A DNA stretch of 64,000 nt from Ailurus styani (Eukaryota > Chordata > Mammalia > Carnivora > Ailuridae): positions 79,103-143,102 of the forward strand of contig LNAC01000009.1 of the NCBI GenBank assembly GCA_002007465.1, written 5' to 3'. The translations under genes were made by a program, and so were the position numbers. A model generated the notes under the pieces. That model was not told where the DNA came from. It ran no database searches and was given only the letters and a program-made list of their open reading frames with translations. Below, in pieces: positions 42,366-52,800 of the stretch (position 1 is the stretch's first letter; each line of letters starts with the position of its first letter).

Positions 42366-43769
42366 GGGAAAGCCAGGCTCTGGACAGGGCAGAATCCAAG
42401 ACCTGGACACTAGGCCAGAGGCCCCTGGATCCTTCCTTCCCTGATAAAAATGGCAGCTCACTGACCCCAAATGGACCCAATGCCCTTTTTGGTCTTACCT
42501 CCAGTCTCCTGGTAGGGGAAATTGACGCTCCTTCTTATGCCTGCCTTGTCCGATCGGCCCAGACACAGGCTGAGCTCTTGGCTGGGAACGCGCCCCTGAG
42601 ATGAGAGCAGTGGCGTCCCCAGACGGTTCCTCGAGCAGCAAGTCACTCCCAAGGAGTCCCTGACAGGTGGCCTCTGTCTGTGGTCTGGGATGGGGAGTCT
42701 GAAAGAACTGGATTGCGGCAGCGGCGGGGGGTGGTTGTCTAACCCAGTTCAGCACCTTGGACAAGACGCCGGTTTCTGATTTGGCAAAAGAGCCATCATA
42801 ACACCATCTCCCCCGCTGCCCTGCCTTCCCCACAGCGAGGCCAGCAAGGGGACACTAAATGGCCAGAAGTGGGACTCACATCCTCGGCCTCCTTGCCAAG
42901 GGCAGGCTATCAGCTGTCTACCCCAGGCAGGGACGGAAGCAGACATTCACAGGTGAAGGTGTTCTAAAATGCAGGTTTTCTCTTTATCCGGGTAGGGTGA
43001 GGCCAACAGATCAGGAGACCACCACGCTGAAAGGCTAGTTTGTCATACTCCCAGATCCCAACAGGGGGGAGCACGCCCCACCATGCAGGGCCACACGGGG
43101 AAGCGCCAGGCTGGGGTAGGAGGCAGAGAGAGCGAGGGGAAGCACGGGCAGGAGCCTTCAGGGTGGTTTCTGTGGGAAAAGCAAGGCAAGGCGGGGTAAG
43201 TAGGCTCAGGATGGACTCATTTGAACCATTTCAGTGTGCTACAGGCCACAGGGGGCTATGGGGCTCCCCCTAGTTATCCGGCACCCGGCCCTGGGGTGAG
43301 GAGGGCAGGCAGAGAGTGACCCGGAGCATGAGCACTGGATAGGGGAGGCCGAGAGCAGGGGCTCAGGACCAGGCTGCACAGGAAGGGCTTCGTCACAAGC
43401 GTACCGTTCCAAGGCTTGGATAACCCTGGGATCAGCAGACCCCGAGATGACAGCATCAACAATACAGAAAATTAAAAGGCACGATCATTGGAAGGATGGA
43501 AGTCTGGGCAGAGAAGCCACAGGCCCAAGCTCCTGGCAGGAACTGACCCTCGGAGGCTCCCATCTCCCCCACTGAGGAAGACCGAGGTGCCTGAGGAAGG
43601 AGGCTGGCCTGGGGGCAAGTCAGCCCAGTGTCCATCCCCAAGGCCCTGTCTATGCACCGGACACGCTGTCATGCAGCTCTGCACAGCCCTGGCCTCCGTC
43701 TCCCCGTACCCCCCACCCCCGCAGAGTGTCTGGCGAGGGCAGCTGTCTGACATGCTTCGTGTAACCCGC
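42366..43769. other. Unique GC-rich sequence with RE1-like site
   Basis: No gene or clear repeat was recognised. An RE1-like motif lies at 42748-42770. Confidence 0.35.
42748..42770 (+). promoter_or_regulatory. RE1-like motif with altered 3' spacing
   Basis: TTCAGCACC-TT-GGACA matches the first 16 positions of the RE1 consensus exactly. The end, AGACGCC, supplies a CGCC two bases later than usual. REST is known to tolerate some spacing variants between half-sites, but this break is inside the right half, so binding is uncertain. Confidence 0.4.
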
Positions 43770-44010
43770 CGGCGAGAGCGTGGGTTCAGGAGTCAGACCC
43801 AGCCCTGAGACGAAGCTTCGTAGCTGGGACACCTGACAGGAATTACCTATTCTCTTTAGACCTCAGTTTCCCCATCTTCAAAATGGGACCACGGAGAGCA
43901 CCGTCTGCCAGGGGCGTGCCGTGGGTGAAATGAGACGGTACTGGCAAAACTCCTAGCACGAGACAGGGCACCGAGTCCGCCCTCAGTAACAGGTCGCTAA
44001 TAACAGATTA
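43770..44010 (+). mobile_element. MIR SINE, sense, near full length
   Basis: 'gtgggttcaggagtcagacc', 'tctttagacctcagtttccc catcttcaaaatggga', 'cgtgggtgaaatgagacggt' and 'aactcctagcacgagacagg' are a near-complete sense MIR. Confidence 0.9.
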
Positions 44011-44034
44011 TTTATGATCTGCCCGCTCACCCTG

Positions 44035-44300
44035 CCCTCCACCCTGGACCTTTCATGGCTTCTTCATGCTCTACACTGTCATTTGCCCCCGGACCTTTGC
44101 ATCTGCTGTTCTCTTTGCCCAGGAGGCTCTTCCCTGCTCTGCTCTCCCTGACTCCCTCCCTGGCTAACTCCCACTCTAGCTCAGATATTCCCTGCATCTG
44201 GCAGAGAATGTCTTCTCCACCCCTGACCCCTAGCCTGCGCAAGTGTCCCCGTCACAGGTGCCCAGCACATCCTGTCCCCACCTCCATCAGGGCACTGACT
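44035..44300 (+). mobile_element. L2 LINE 3' region, sense
   Basis: 'ctttgcatctgctgttctct ttgcccaggaggctcttccc', 'ctccctggctaactcccact' and 'gctcagatattccctgcatc' are the sense L2 words. Confidence 0.85.
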
Positions 44301-44354
44301 GGATTGAAACCACTGCTTTCCCCGTGAGCCAACTAGATGGAGAGTTTCTGCCTT

Positions 44355-44840
44355 TGTATAAGTTTCCTGTGGCAGCTGTAACAAGTTAGTTACTCCAGGC
44401 TGGGCACCTAAAAACAACAGAAAATGTATGCTCTCATGGTTCCGAGGGAAGTTCAGACGTTCAAGAGCCCAGAAGTTCAAGGTCAGTCTCACTGGGTCAA
44501 AATCAAGGTGTCGGCTGTGCTCCCTCCTCCCTCTGGGAGAGAATCCCTATGTTTTCAGTTTCTGGCGGCCTCCTCCTGGCCAACATCAGTCCAGGCTCTG
44601 CCTCTGGCTTCACGTCCCCTTCTCGAGAGTGCCCCACCTCCCTCCTCCTCTTTTATAAAGACACTCATGATGACATCTAGTGCCACGAGGATGACCCAGG
44701 ATGATCTCCTCGTTGTCAGATCCTTAACTTCATCACCTCTCTGGAGACCCTTTCTCCAAATGTCATTTATTCATTTGCCATATAAGGTAATATTCACAGG
44801 TCCTGGGATCGGGAAGTGGATACAGGTTACCTCTCCTTTT
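44355..44840 (-). mobile_element. MaLR (MLT1-type) LTR, antisense, near full length
   Basis: 'aagtttcctgtggcagctgt aacaagttag', 'gtctcactgggtcaaaatca aggtgtcggctgtgctccct', 'tctggcggcctcctcctggc' and 'tctggagaccctttctccaa atg' follow the antisense MaLR order. A 15-base A run follows at about 44872. Confidence 0.88.
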
Positions 44841-46299
44841 CAAAAGTTCACATTGTGCTCCTTTCACTTCTTAAAAAAAAAAAAAAAGCCCATATTAGTA
44901 CCTGGTTTCATTAACTGAAAGAAATCCAAAAAGGATTTTTGCTTTCACCAAAAAAAAGCAAAACGGCACACAGCGTAGGTTTTGCAATGAGCCGTAATAA
45001 GGCCGCGTGCACCCAGCAGCGGGGGGGGCCCCACCGTCTCCTTCCCTGAGAACGACCAACACTCAGGGCCCAGCACCAAGCTGCCTTAGCTTTGACCTGT
45101 GTCTGTGAGCATCTGGGCTTTATCTCCATTTATTTCACACATCCTTTAGCAAGCTCTAACTTAAGGTTATCAGAAGAGCTTAAGAGATGATGTTTGGGGT
45201 CTAGGAATGCTCACAAAATTTCCCATATAAATTGGTTGTAATTGTTTCTTTACCTTATGCTGTTGAGGCTTACAGAAGGTTTCAGAGGAGCACGCTACTT
45301 TCAGAGAGCAGAAGAAAGCCTTGTGTCCTTGCAAAGCCTTGTTTCAGCCGATCACAGTGTCCTGTTCTCTGCGGGCAGGGGCCGGTGCTGGGCGCGGTGC
45401 TGGGCGCACGGTGCTCACTGCACACCTGTTGCCAGGCCAGGTCGAGGCTATGCGGGGCGGGGTGCCAAAGGCTTTCCCCTTGGCCGGGCTGGATGGGTCA
45501 AATATCACAGCCTCATGAAACTCGAAAGAGCATTTGCTTCAACCCCCTCATTCTCCTCTTCTTTGAAAGCACAGACAGAGATGGCCCCCGGCCGACAAGA
45601 TCGTTTGTGCCCACAGTGCCACCAGAGAGCAGGTTTCTGGGGCCGGAGCCCCATGTCTCACGATTTTGCCCCCCAGAAGCAACACGGCCCCGCCCATCAC
45701 CTGCCATGGGCAACAGAGAAGGGGTGAGCAGAGCCCTCCCCTGCCGCTCGCACCGGCCTCCCCGCAGCTGCTGGTTTCCAAACCCCATGTGTGTAACTTC
45801 GCTTTGGAATATTGACTGTATTCCCTGCTGGCCTTCCTATTTGTTACTCAGGCTTTTGTTCAGACGAGCCCTCCCTGAGGCAGCCAGGGTCACCTTCACA
45901 TCCCGCTGGCCCTGCCACAGGGTCTCCTGGCCACAGAGAAAGGCAGGGAAGAAAGGCAGGACCCTGGGGAGACCCCGATCGATAGAGGTCTTTCTCCCGG
46001 CCCCGCGGCAGCCCAGCAGCGGCCTGCCTTCCGGGCCGAGGTGGGCAGGGGCTCCGACACCTCCAAGCACCTGGGGCTCTGCAGGCCGAAGGGAGGAAGA
46101 GCCGGACCCCGCAGAGGAGCAGAGCCAGGGCCCTGGAAGCTTCAGCGCTGGCCACGGAGGGAGGGAGGAGACAGCGCCCACGGGCCAGGGTCTGAAGCCT
46201 GGGAGTGCCGGCCTCCAAGGGCACTCTCCTCCCTGCCCGGTGCCCCGGGGTAAAGCCAGGCCCCTGCTACACCAGGCAGCTAATGGGGCCCAGTGGAGG
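44841..46299. other. Unique sequence; AT-rich start, GC-rich end
   Basis: 44885-45260 is AT-richer, repeat-free and could be regulatory. From 45350 the sequence is GC-rich and open for 366 codons (45232-46332, the longest uninterrupted frame without N). That frame is Arg/Pro/Ser/Gly-rich, overlaps long frames in other phases and on the opposite strand, and runs into a MIR, so it is not called a gene. Confidence 0.35.
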
Positions 46300-46470
46300 C
46301 TGGGAGCTCTGGAGTCGGGCCGGCCGGGGTGACATGCTGGGGCAAGCTGCTCCTCCACCCTGGTCTCAGTTACCAGGTCCGTAGAATGGGGCTAATCACA
46401 GTGCCTCCACTTAGGCTGCAGGAGGAAGGAATCAAATGATACGGTACTTGGCTTACCATGAGATCCACCG
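46300..46470 (+). mobile_element. MIR SINE, sense
   Basis: 'ggggtgacatgctggggcaa', 'ctggtctcagttaccaggtc cgtagaatggggctaat' and 'ggaatcaaatgatacggtac' fit sense MIR. Confidence 0.8.
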
Positions 46471-46499
46471 TCAGTCGTTACTACGATAAAAACAACCGC

Positions 46500-46890
46500 T
46501 CCGACTTGGCTGCTCCTCCACGCACACTCCACACTCTGGCCCTGAACTTGCCTCGCTCCCGGAAGCTACCAGGCCCTCTCATTCATCCAGGCTTATGCAC
46601 ATGCTGTGGAGCACTCTCCCTGCTCCTCTTACCAGCCTCTGGGCCTCAGTGTCACCTGCTCCAGGAAGCTCTCCTGGGTTAGGCGCTCCTGCTTTCTGCC
46701 CCGCCGTGTGCCCCGCGGTGCCTGTGATTCCTGCTTCTCGGCGCTTCTCACGGTGGATTGATCGGTGTGGTTGATTGTCTGTCTCTCCCACAGGGCTGTG
46801 AGCTCCCCACGGGTGGGAGCATCTGTCTAGCGTGCCCCTGTATCCCCGGCACCAGGTGCCTGAATGAACGACATTACAGATCACAAATAA
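46500..46890 (+). mobile_element. L2 LINE 3' end, sense, long
   Basis: 'actctggccctgaacttgcc', 'tgtcacctgctccaggaagc tctcctggg', 'gattgtctgtctctcccaca gggctgtgagctccccacgg' and 'caccaggtgcctgaatgaac' give an almost complete L2 3' end. Confidence 0.88.
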
Positions 46891-48040
46891 ACTTGGCCAA
46901 GTGCAGAACTCCGTCCCAAGGGTCAGGGCTGATTATGACCATGGAGGGGCCGCTGAAAGTCCCTGGTGCCTCGGGGAGGGGGGTTGGCAATGACAGCTTA
47001 TTTGCTTGGAGTTTTCAGGGGAAGGTGAGCTATTTCCTGGGAGAGTGGGTTGTTTCCCATGAGGCTCAAGAAGCTGCATTACTGCCAGAGAAGGTCAGAG
47101 CTCTGAGCCCAGCAAACTGGGAGTCAAGTCCCAATTCGGTCACCTCCTCCCTCAAGGTGGATGGGGTCCCCTTGCCACGGGGGACTTTGGGAGGAACTAG
47201 TTCTGTTGCTCCAGTGCCTAGCGCAGGGTCTGGCGTGGGGCAGGTGATCCATTATTTAAAAGCAACACTTGTTAATTTTTTAAAAGACGCTATAAATCAA
47301 AACCATGCTTTACGTCTTCTCCTTCGACTTTTTTTAGCCAACGCCTAATATGCAGTTCATAATTCCTTCCCCATGACATTATCTTCAAAATAACGTGTTC
47401 AATTTATAATTTATTGGGCGTTTTTCCCCCCCGAGACAGACATCTTCAAGTTTTGATCTAAAGAATACAATCAACAAAATTAATATTTAAATCCAGAAAA
47501 CTCCAACTTTGGTGACTGATCTTGGGGATTTGAGTTGACAGCAAGATTTTTAGACCTTCTAGGTTCTGCACCAGGCACTGGATTTTATATGCATCTCCTG
47601 GGCCAAGGAGAACAGGAAAACTGCCCCTCCCCACCATCCCCGGCAAGGAAAGGTACAATTAGTAATTACTCTGGGATGACAGCCACAAGCCAGGACGGTC
47701 ATGGGCAAATGGGGAGCTCTGGTCCCCCTCCCGATGGCTGTCATCACTGAGAAGTCCAGCCTTCTCCCCCACGGAGCATCAGAATCCTCGCTCAGCCCAG
47801 GCCACCTGTCTCGATTCCTCTTCTAGAACCACTAGACGGGATACTCCACGTGGTCCACGGTTCTACCTGTGTTGTTCAAAGCATATCCCCAGAACGCAGC
47901 CTAGAACAGCGCCTGGCCCATGGTCGTGTCCAATGAATGCACGTTGAATAAATGAATGAATCAAAGTGACTTGCGAGATGAAGCCTTATGCCAAGCCTGC
48001 CGAAAACGGTGAGTTTTGTTTTAAAGTTGTCATCACTTCT
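46891..48040. other. Unique sequence with AT-rich candidate block
   Basis: 47090-47240 has weak MIR/L2 words ('cctagcgcagggtctggcgt'). 47235-47480 is a strongly AT-rich, repeat-free block. 47870-47965 ends with L2-like 'gcctggcccatggtcgtgtc caatgaatgcacgttgaataaatg'. No gene was recognised. Confidence 0.4.
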
Positions 48041-48241
48041 GGGGCGCCTGGGTGGCTCCGGCGGTTGAGCCTCCAACTCTTGGTTTCAGCTCAGGTCGTG
48101 ATCTTAGGGTCATGGGTTCGAGCCCCACGTTGGGCTCCATAATGAGCACAGAGTCTGCTACTCCCTCTGCCTCTCCTCTCTCTCTCTCTCTCTCACTCTC
48201 TCTAAAATAACCAAGCTTTACAAAATAAAAAATGAAAAAAT
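48041..48241 (+). mobile_element. CAN SINE, older type with (TC)n
   Basis: The head 'ggggcgcctgggtggctcc' is followed by 'gttgagcctccaactcttgg tttcagctcagg', a 24-base CT run at about 48174-48194 and a diverged A-rich tail. Flanking 'aaagttgtcatcac' and 'aaagtcatcatt' form a weak TSD. Confidence 0.9.
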
Positions 48242-48344
48242 AAAGTCATCATTCCCTCTGATACACCCGGCATCGGTATTTCATCTCTTTTGGGTTTTCC
48301 TACATGTGCCCTCAAACGTATTTATGAAAACCGAGGTTTTAAAA

Positions 48345-49120
48345 AAACAGCTCACAGCAGCCAAGACATCCTTCTGTGGATGCAAATATAAACAGACTGT
48401 GGTCCTGGGGCGCCTGGGTGGCTCAGTGGGTTAAAGCCTCTGCCTTCGGCTCAGGTCATGATCTCAGGGTCCTAGGATCAAGTCCCGCATCAGGCTCCCT
48501 GCTCGGCCGGGAGCCCTGCTTCCTCCTCTCTCTCTGCCTGCCTCTCAGCCTACTTGTGATCTGATCTCTCTCTCTGTCAAATAAATAAATAAAATATTAA
48601 AAAAAAAGAACAGACTGTGGTCCGTCCAGCCAGTGGAGCGTGACCCGGAGCCACGGGGCCGTGAAAGTGGCGTGCGCATCACGGAGGGAAAGAAGCCAGT
48701 CTGGGGAGAGTACGTAGGATTGGACTCCAACCGCATGACATTCTGGAAAGACAGCCCTGGGCAGACAGTGCAGAGACTCCTGGTCACCGGGGAGGCGGGA
48801 GGGCGGGATCAGGGCGGCGGGACTACTCTGACTGATGTCATCAGGGTGGGTTCGTGTCACTACACATCTGTCCAGAGTCAGAGACGGGACAACGGCGAGA
48901 GTGGCCGCGGATGCAGAGATGGACTCTGGGCGGTAATGACGTGTCACGGTCAGTTCGTCCGTAGGAACACGTGTCCCTGGCACCCGGAGGGGCACGTCCA
49001 CAGGGGGGGAGGCGTGTGCGTGGGAGGGAGACGGGGTACATGGGAAATCTCTCTACTTGCTGCTCAGTTTGGCTGCGAAGCTAAAACCACTCTCAATAAA
49101 AAATAAAGTCTGGGGTTTTT
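48345..49120 (+). mobile_element. Ancient L1 3' end, sense, split by a SINE
   Basis: 'cacagcagccaagacatcct' opens the L1 part, the SINE at 48406-48608 interrupts it, and it continues with 'ggtaatgacgtgtcacggtc', 'acggggtacatgggaaatct' and 'gcgaagctaaaaccactctc aataaaaaataaagtctggg', the end of an L1ME/MB-type 3' UTR. Strong GC shift. Confidence 0.8.
48406..48608 (+). mobile_element. CAN SINE (mustelid-type), young
   Basis: A full-length element with a perfect 15-base TSD (aacagactgtggtcc) at 48391-48405 and 48609-48623. It is inserted in the older L1 tail. The perfect TSD makes it a candidate for presence/absence variation between related animals. Confidence 0.96.
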
Positions 49121-49387
49121 TTAAACCCAGTTCTTAACTCTTATTTTCTAGCCAAAATTGGAATGAGTGTAAGAACTCTTACTCCGTCTGAACGAATTAC
49201 TGAAGTGCCCTGGAGTTTAGGGAAAAGTGTGCCCCCCGCCCCGGGTGCCCGGCAGCTGTCCCCCGGTCCCTCTTTCCAAGTGCGTCTCCCCGTACAAAAT
49301 ACGAACCATTTTGGCTTCGATCCAGCTCCGCGCAGCGGGTCCCCTCCCCCCGTCACAGCCCAGATATTTGTCTAAGTGCGACATGTT

Positions 49388-49505
49388 TGTTTACTAGTTT
49401 TTCTAACGGCTTTGTTGAGGAATAATTGACACACGCATCTTTAAAGTGTCCCGTTTGATGACTTCCTATGCCTGGGAGACCATCGCCACCATCAAGACAG
49501 TGAAC
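49388..49505 (-). mobile_element. Ancient L1 fragment, antisense
   Basis: 'cggctttgttgaggaataat tgacaca', 'tttaaagtgtcccgtttgat' and 'gagaccatcgccaccatcaa gacagtgaacacac' are the antisense L1 words 'gctttattgagatataattg' and 'accatcaccacaatcaagat'. The element continues after the LTR that follows. Confidence 0.85.
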
Positions 49506-49845
49506 ACACCTGTTAGGGGCTGAGCCGTGTCCTTCCAAAAATTCCTATGTTGGGAGTCCGAACCCCCAGGACCTCAGAATGTGGCCGTGTTTGGAGATGG
49601 GGCCTTTCCCGAGGGGATTACATTAAAATGAGGTCACTAGAGTGGGTCCTAACGACATGACTGGTGTCTTCATCAGGAGGGGAGCTCAGGACATAGGCAG
49701 GCGCCGAGGGATGAGGGTGCGAAGACGCAGGGAGGAGGCGTCACCTACACGCCCAGGGAAGGGGCCTCGGGGGGACCGCTTCTGTTCCAGCCACCCAGGC
49801 TGCGGTGCTGAATGACAGTGGGCCAGCAGACAAATACAGCACCCC
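49506..49845 (+). mobile_element. MaLR LTR inserted in the antisense L1
   Basis: 'gtccttccaaaaattcctat gttgggagtc', 'acctcagaatgtggccgtgt ttggagatggggcc' and 'tcactagagtgggtcctaac' identify the LTR. L1 sequence resumes at about 49868. Confidence 0.82.
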
Positions 49846-49867
49846 TCGTGCCCCTTGTGGCCCCTCC

Positions 49868-49992
49868 CAGCCCCCAGCACCCCCAGAGAACCACTGACCT
49901 GCTCTCTGTCCCTGACTTCTTTCCCTCCGCATCATTTTGTTGTGTGTCAGTAGCTCATTCCCTTTTTTTGCGAAGCGTCGACCCAGTGGATT
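49868..49992 (-). mobile_element. Ancient L1 fragment, antisense, continued
   Basis: 'agagaaccactgacctgctc tctgtc' and 'gtcagtagctcattcccttt' are the next part of the same antisense L1 (cf. 'caaccactgatctgctttct'). Confidence 0.75.
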
Positions 49993-50084
49993 GATAGGCC
50001 CTCGTTTGTAAATTCGTGATAGCCAAAACCTGGGACAAAGCGCAGACGCCCATTAACAGATGAATGGGTATTTCCTTGGGACTA
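49993..50084 (+). mobile_element. Ancient L1 fragment, sense, inverted junction
   Basis: 'gtgatagccaaaacctggga caaagcgcagacgcccatta acagatgaatggg' is sense L1 3' sequence. It abuts the antisense fragment, so orientation flips at about 49993. Confidence 0.75.
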
Positions 50085-50215
50085 ATTTCTTTCTTGGAGT
50101 GGACTCTCCGTGAGAGCAGGGACTTCGCTTATGGCTGTACCCACGGCATCCAGGAACCCACGCCTGGCGCAGGGGAGGCTCTCAATAAGTAGTGATTGTA
50201 TTAACGATTGGAAGT
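50085..50215 (+). mobile_element. L2 LINE 3' end, sense
   Basis: 'ctctccgtgagagcagggac ttcgc' and 'cctggcgcaggggaggctct caataagtagtgattg' are the sense L2 end. Confidence 0.8.
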
Positions 50216-50529
50216 CTCATGGCCATGGAGGGGACGGAGCCTGACCCCTGCAGCCAGGCGGCCCCTCTCCCTGGAACACAGTGTCCCCTCGTGTGCCGGC
50301 TTGGGCCCCCGCCCCGTCTCCAGCCACGACCTCCTTCTCCGGATGCCGGGCTCCTTGTCTGGCATCCCCCCCGCCCCCCGGCATCCCGCCTACCCTGGCA
50401 GGACCTAATCCTGGGTCAGACACAGAGTCTACCCTCTGGGAAGCTTTCCTGACAGTTCCTGCCTGCGAGGGTTCCCCCTTCACCCCTGCCCTACCTCTGC
50501 GATGCCCCAGCTCGGTCAGCCCACTAGCC

Positions 50530-50680
50530 GGCATTCTTGTTTATTCAACAGACCTTCACTGGGCCCCTGTTGTGGGCCCTGCGCTGGGGACTGGGGGGCG
50601 GACAGACACGGAACTCACGGTCAGGTGGGGAAGCCAAAATTCAATGAATACTGTATCAATCCCCCACTTAGATCTGCTAT
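50530..50680 (-). mobile_element. L2 LINE 3' end, antisense
   Basis: 'tgtttattcaacagaccttc actgggcccctgttgtgggc', 'ctgcgctggggactgggggg' and 'aactcacggtcaggtgggg' are antisense L2. A weak sense L2-like piece lies just upstream (50420-50500). Confidence 0.75.
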
Positions 50681-52549
50681 CCTGTGCCGTGAAGGGCAGG
50701 GGTCCTGCGTGCGGGGAGCGGATAGTGGCGGAGGGACTTAGCTTCCTTTGGGGGCTGTCTGAGGGGTGACGTAAGGGCTGAGGAGAGACCGGCCGCGGGG
50801 GACAGAGTTGGGGCAGAGGTCTGCGCGCACGTGCGGAGCTGGCGGGGACAAGAGGGTGGCCCGCTGTCATGCTTGCGGGAGGGTCTGCGTGTGGAGCACA
50901 GCGCAGGGCCACCGGGGAGGGCCAGGACGAAGATGGGGATTTTGTTCCGCGCCCCCTTCTCTCCTGGTTTATGCTGCGTTTTCTCAGCTGTGCCCGGAGC
51001 GGAGGCCGTGTCTCTCTCCAGCCAGGATTCACGGCCGCGTGTTGGGACCCTCGATCTCCCTGCACCTCCTGTGCCCCCGGTGCACCCACCACTACATGGT
51101 CCCCGTTGGGCCGACAATGGACATTTCCGGATTGATGGGCTGCTGGTGCGGATTGATCATCTCATTCTTATGCAGGGTAATGGGAGTCTTTGTCAGGAAG
51201 GACACAGTGTCCTTTGGGACAGTGGCGTCCGAAGAAGTTCCCACAGAGAGAATGAGACTCTCATTCAGAGCTGGGCTGGCAGAGTCGACTTACAGGCAAC
51301 GTGCTGTTTCTTGCCACCCCACTCTCTCCCCAGCGGAATAGGGGCTAAATGTTCCCGGTGCGCAAGGGTACAGAATCACCCTCTGTCTCATACACCCTGA
51401 GAACAGCTTAAAATGTGGAATTTGTTCCAATAACATGGGTTTATCTCTGCATTCAAAGGAGAGGGTTGGAAGCATAGACCAGAAAAGGATAATGAAAACA
51501 ACATGCATGTCTCTAGGATGCTCATTCTCCTTTTTGTCGTGGGAGTGGCTCCTTCCTGTCTCGCTTGTTGATAACACATCCTCTCCCAGCAGACCCCAGG
51601 GCCCTGTCACCGAAATGCCACATGGTCGCCTCATTGCAGATTCTTTGAGAAATACCCCCGCTCTGGGCCAGGGAAGGGATCAATAAAGTCACAGGGTGAT
51701 CGTGTGGGCAGCTCCAGAGGGGAGGCAAGGCCTCGCCTGCAGAGTGAGGACAGACTTCACAGAGAGCCTGGGAAGAACCTGGGAACGCCAGGATTGGATG
51801 TAGGGGTGCGGACTCGAGAAAGGGTCTTAAGGTTAACAACCACCACCACAAGAAATCTGCACCTAATAGGGAAGAGGTAGATTGAACTTAACAGCTAAAA
51901 ATATAAACAGGCTCAAGAAAGGTTTTCATAAAATATTTAAAATGAAAAGGGACCTCAGAAATTATGTAGTCTAGTGGTTTTAAACATTTGTTTGGTTAAT
52001 TTTAGCATCAGACCTCTTTTTTTCAGAATAAAATATGCAAAGCCTATTAGAGCTGCTTTGGCAGGGCTGGGGAAGAGAGCTTGAGACCACGGGACCCCGC
52101 TGACCCTGACCCCCAAGACCGAAAAGCACTGATGTTCTACTCCCTCACACGCCAGGGGGAGAACCGAGGGGAGGCCCCCACGATGCCGCGGTCATCGCCA
52201 CCCTCCGGCATGGTGGCGGCAGGGACAGATGGCATCTGGGGGTGACGACCACGTCGGAGGAAGTGCCTCAGGCCTTCCAAGTGGCCACTGAGCGTTGGCC
52301 TGCGCCTCTGAGTGGGGCTCTGTGGCCAGACTGCCCGAGCCAGGGCAGGGGAGCCCCACCCGGCTCCTGGAACTTGGATGTGTTATCTTGCGGTGGGAGT
52401 AGTGACAGCCCCCATCGTGGTGGGCGAAGGTTTGAAGGAAGGGCTCAGTGCGCGTGGAGCCAAGCACAGGACACCCGGCCTGTGCTCAAGGGCCGACCCA
52501 CCTCGCTGCGGTTGTCACTTTGGGCATCCTTTCACTCTTTGGCTTCTCG
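50681..52549. other. Unique sequence with candidate regulatory block
   Basis: No gene was recognised (plus-strand frames of 177 and 189 codons overlap in two phases). 51090-51560 is repeat-free, AT-richer and compositionally calm. 51890-52035 may be an old DNA-transposon or L2/MIR-like fossil ('gggacctcagaaattatgta gtctagtgg'). Confidence 0.4.
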
Positions 52550-52660
52550 GAGGGCAGCCGTGAGGATTATACAGGCGAGAAGGCTTCGGAAGCACCTGCC
52601 CAGTGTCCAGCACCACGTATTACAGTATCATTAGCGTTACCGCCGCTGATGCCATTACTA
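52550..52660 (+). mobile_element. MIR SINE 3' half, sense
   Basis: 'cagccgtgaggattatacag gcgag', 'gcacctgcccagtgtccagc acc' and 'agtatcattagcgttaccgc' fit the sense MIR 3' half. Confidence 0.65.
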
Positions 52661-52689
52661 GAACGAAGGCTCTCCAGTGACCCGCAAAC

Positions 52690-52800
52690 TGGATGAGGCG
52701 TTATTGCCATTTTACAGGGGTGGAAACTGAGGCCCAGGGGGTTGAATGATTTCCCCCAAGTCTCAAAGGTAGTGAGTGAAAGAAGCCAAGTGGCCCTTGG
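52690..52800 (-). mobile_element. MIR SINE, antisense
   Basis: 'ttgccattttacaggggtgg aaactgaggcccaggg' and 'aatgatttcccccaagtctc aaaggtagtgag' are a clear antisense MIR, facing the sense fragment just upstream. Confidence 0.85.

Noticed and set aside
45232..46332. 366-codon plus-strand open frame
   Set aside because: GC-rich sequence with equally long frames in other phases and on the opposite strand, Arg/Pro/Ser/Gly-rich product, no domain, and it runs into a MIR fossil.
49803..49815. Half RE1 site (GGTGCTGAA on plus) in the MaLR LTR
   Set aside because: Only one half-site is present and no matching GGCGCTGTCC lies at any accepted spacing.
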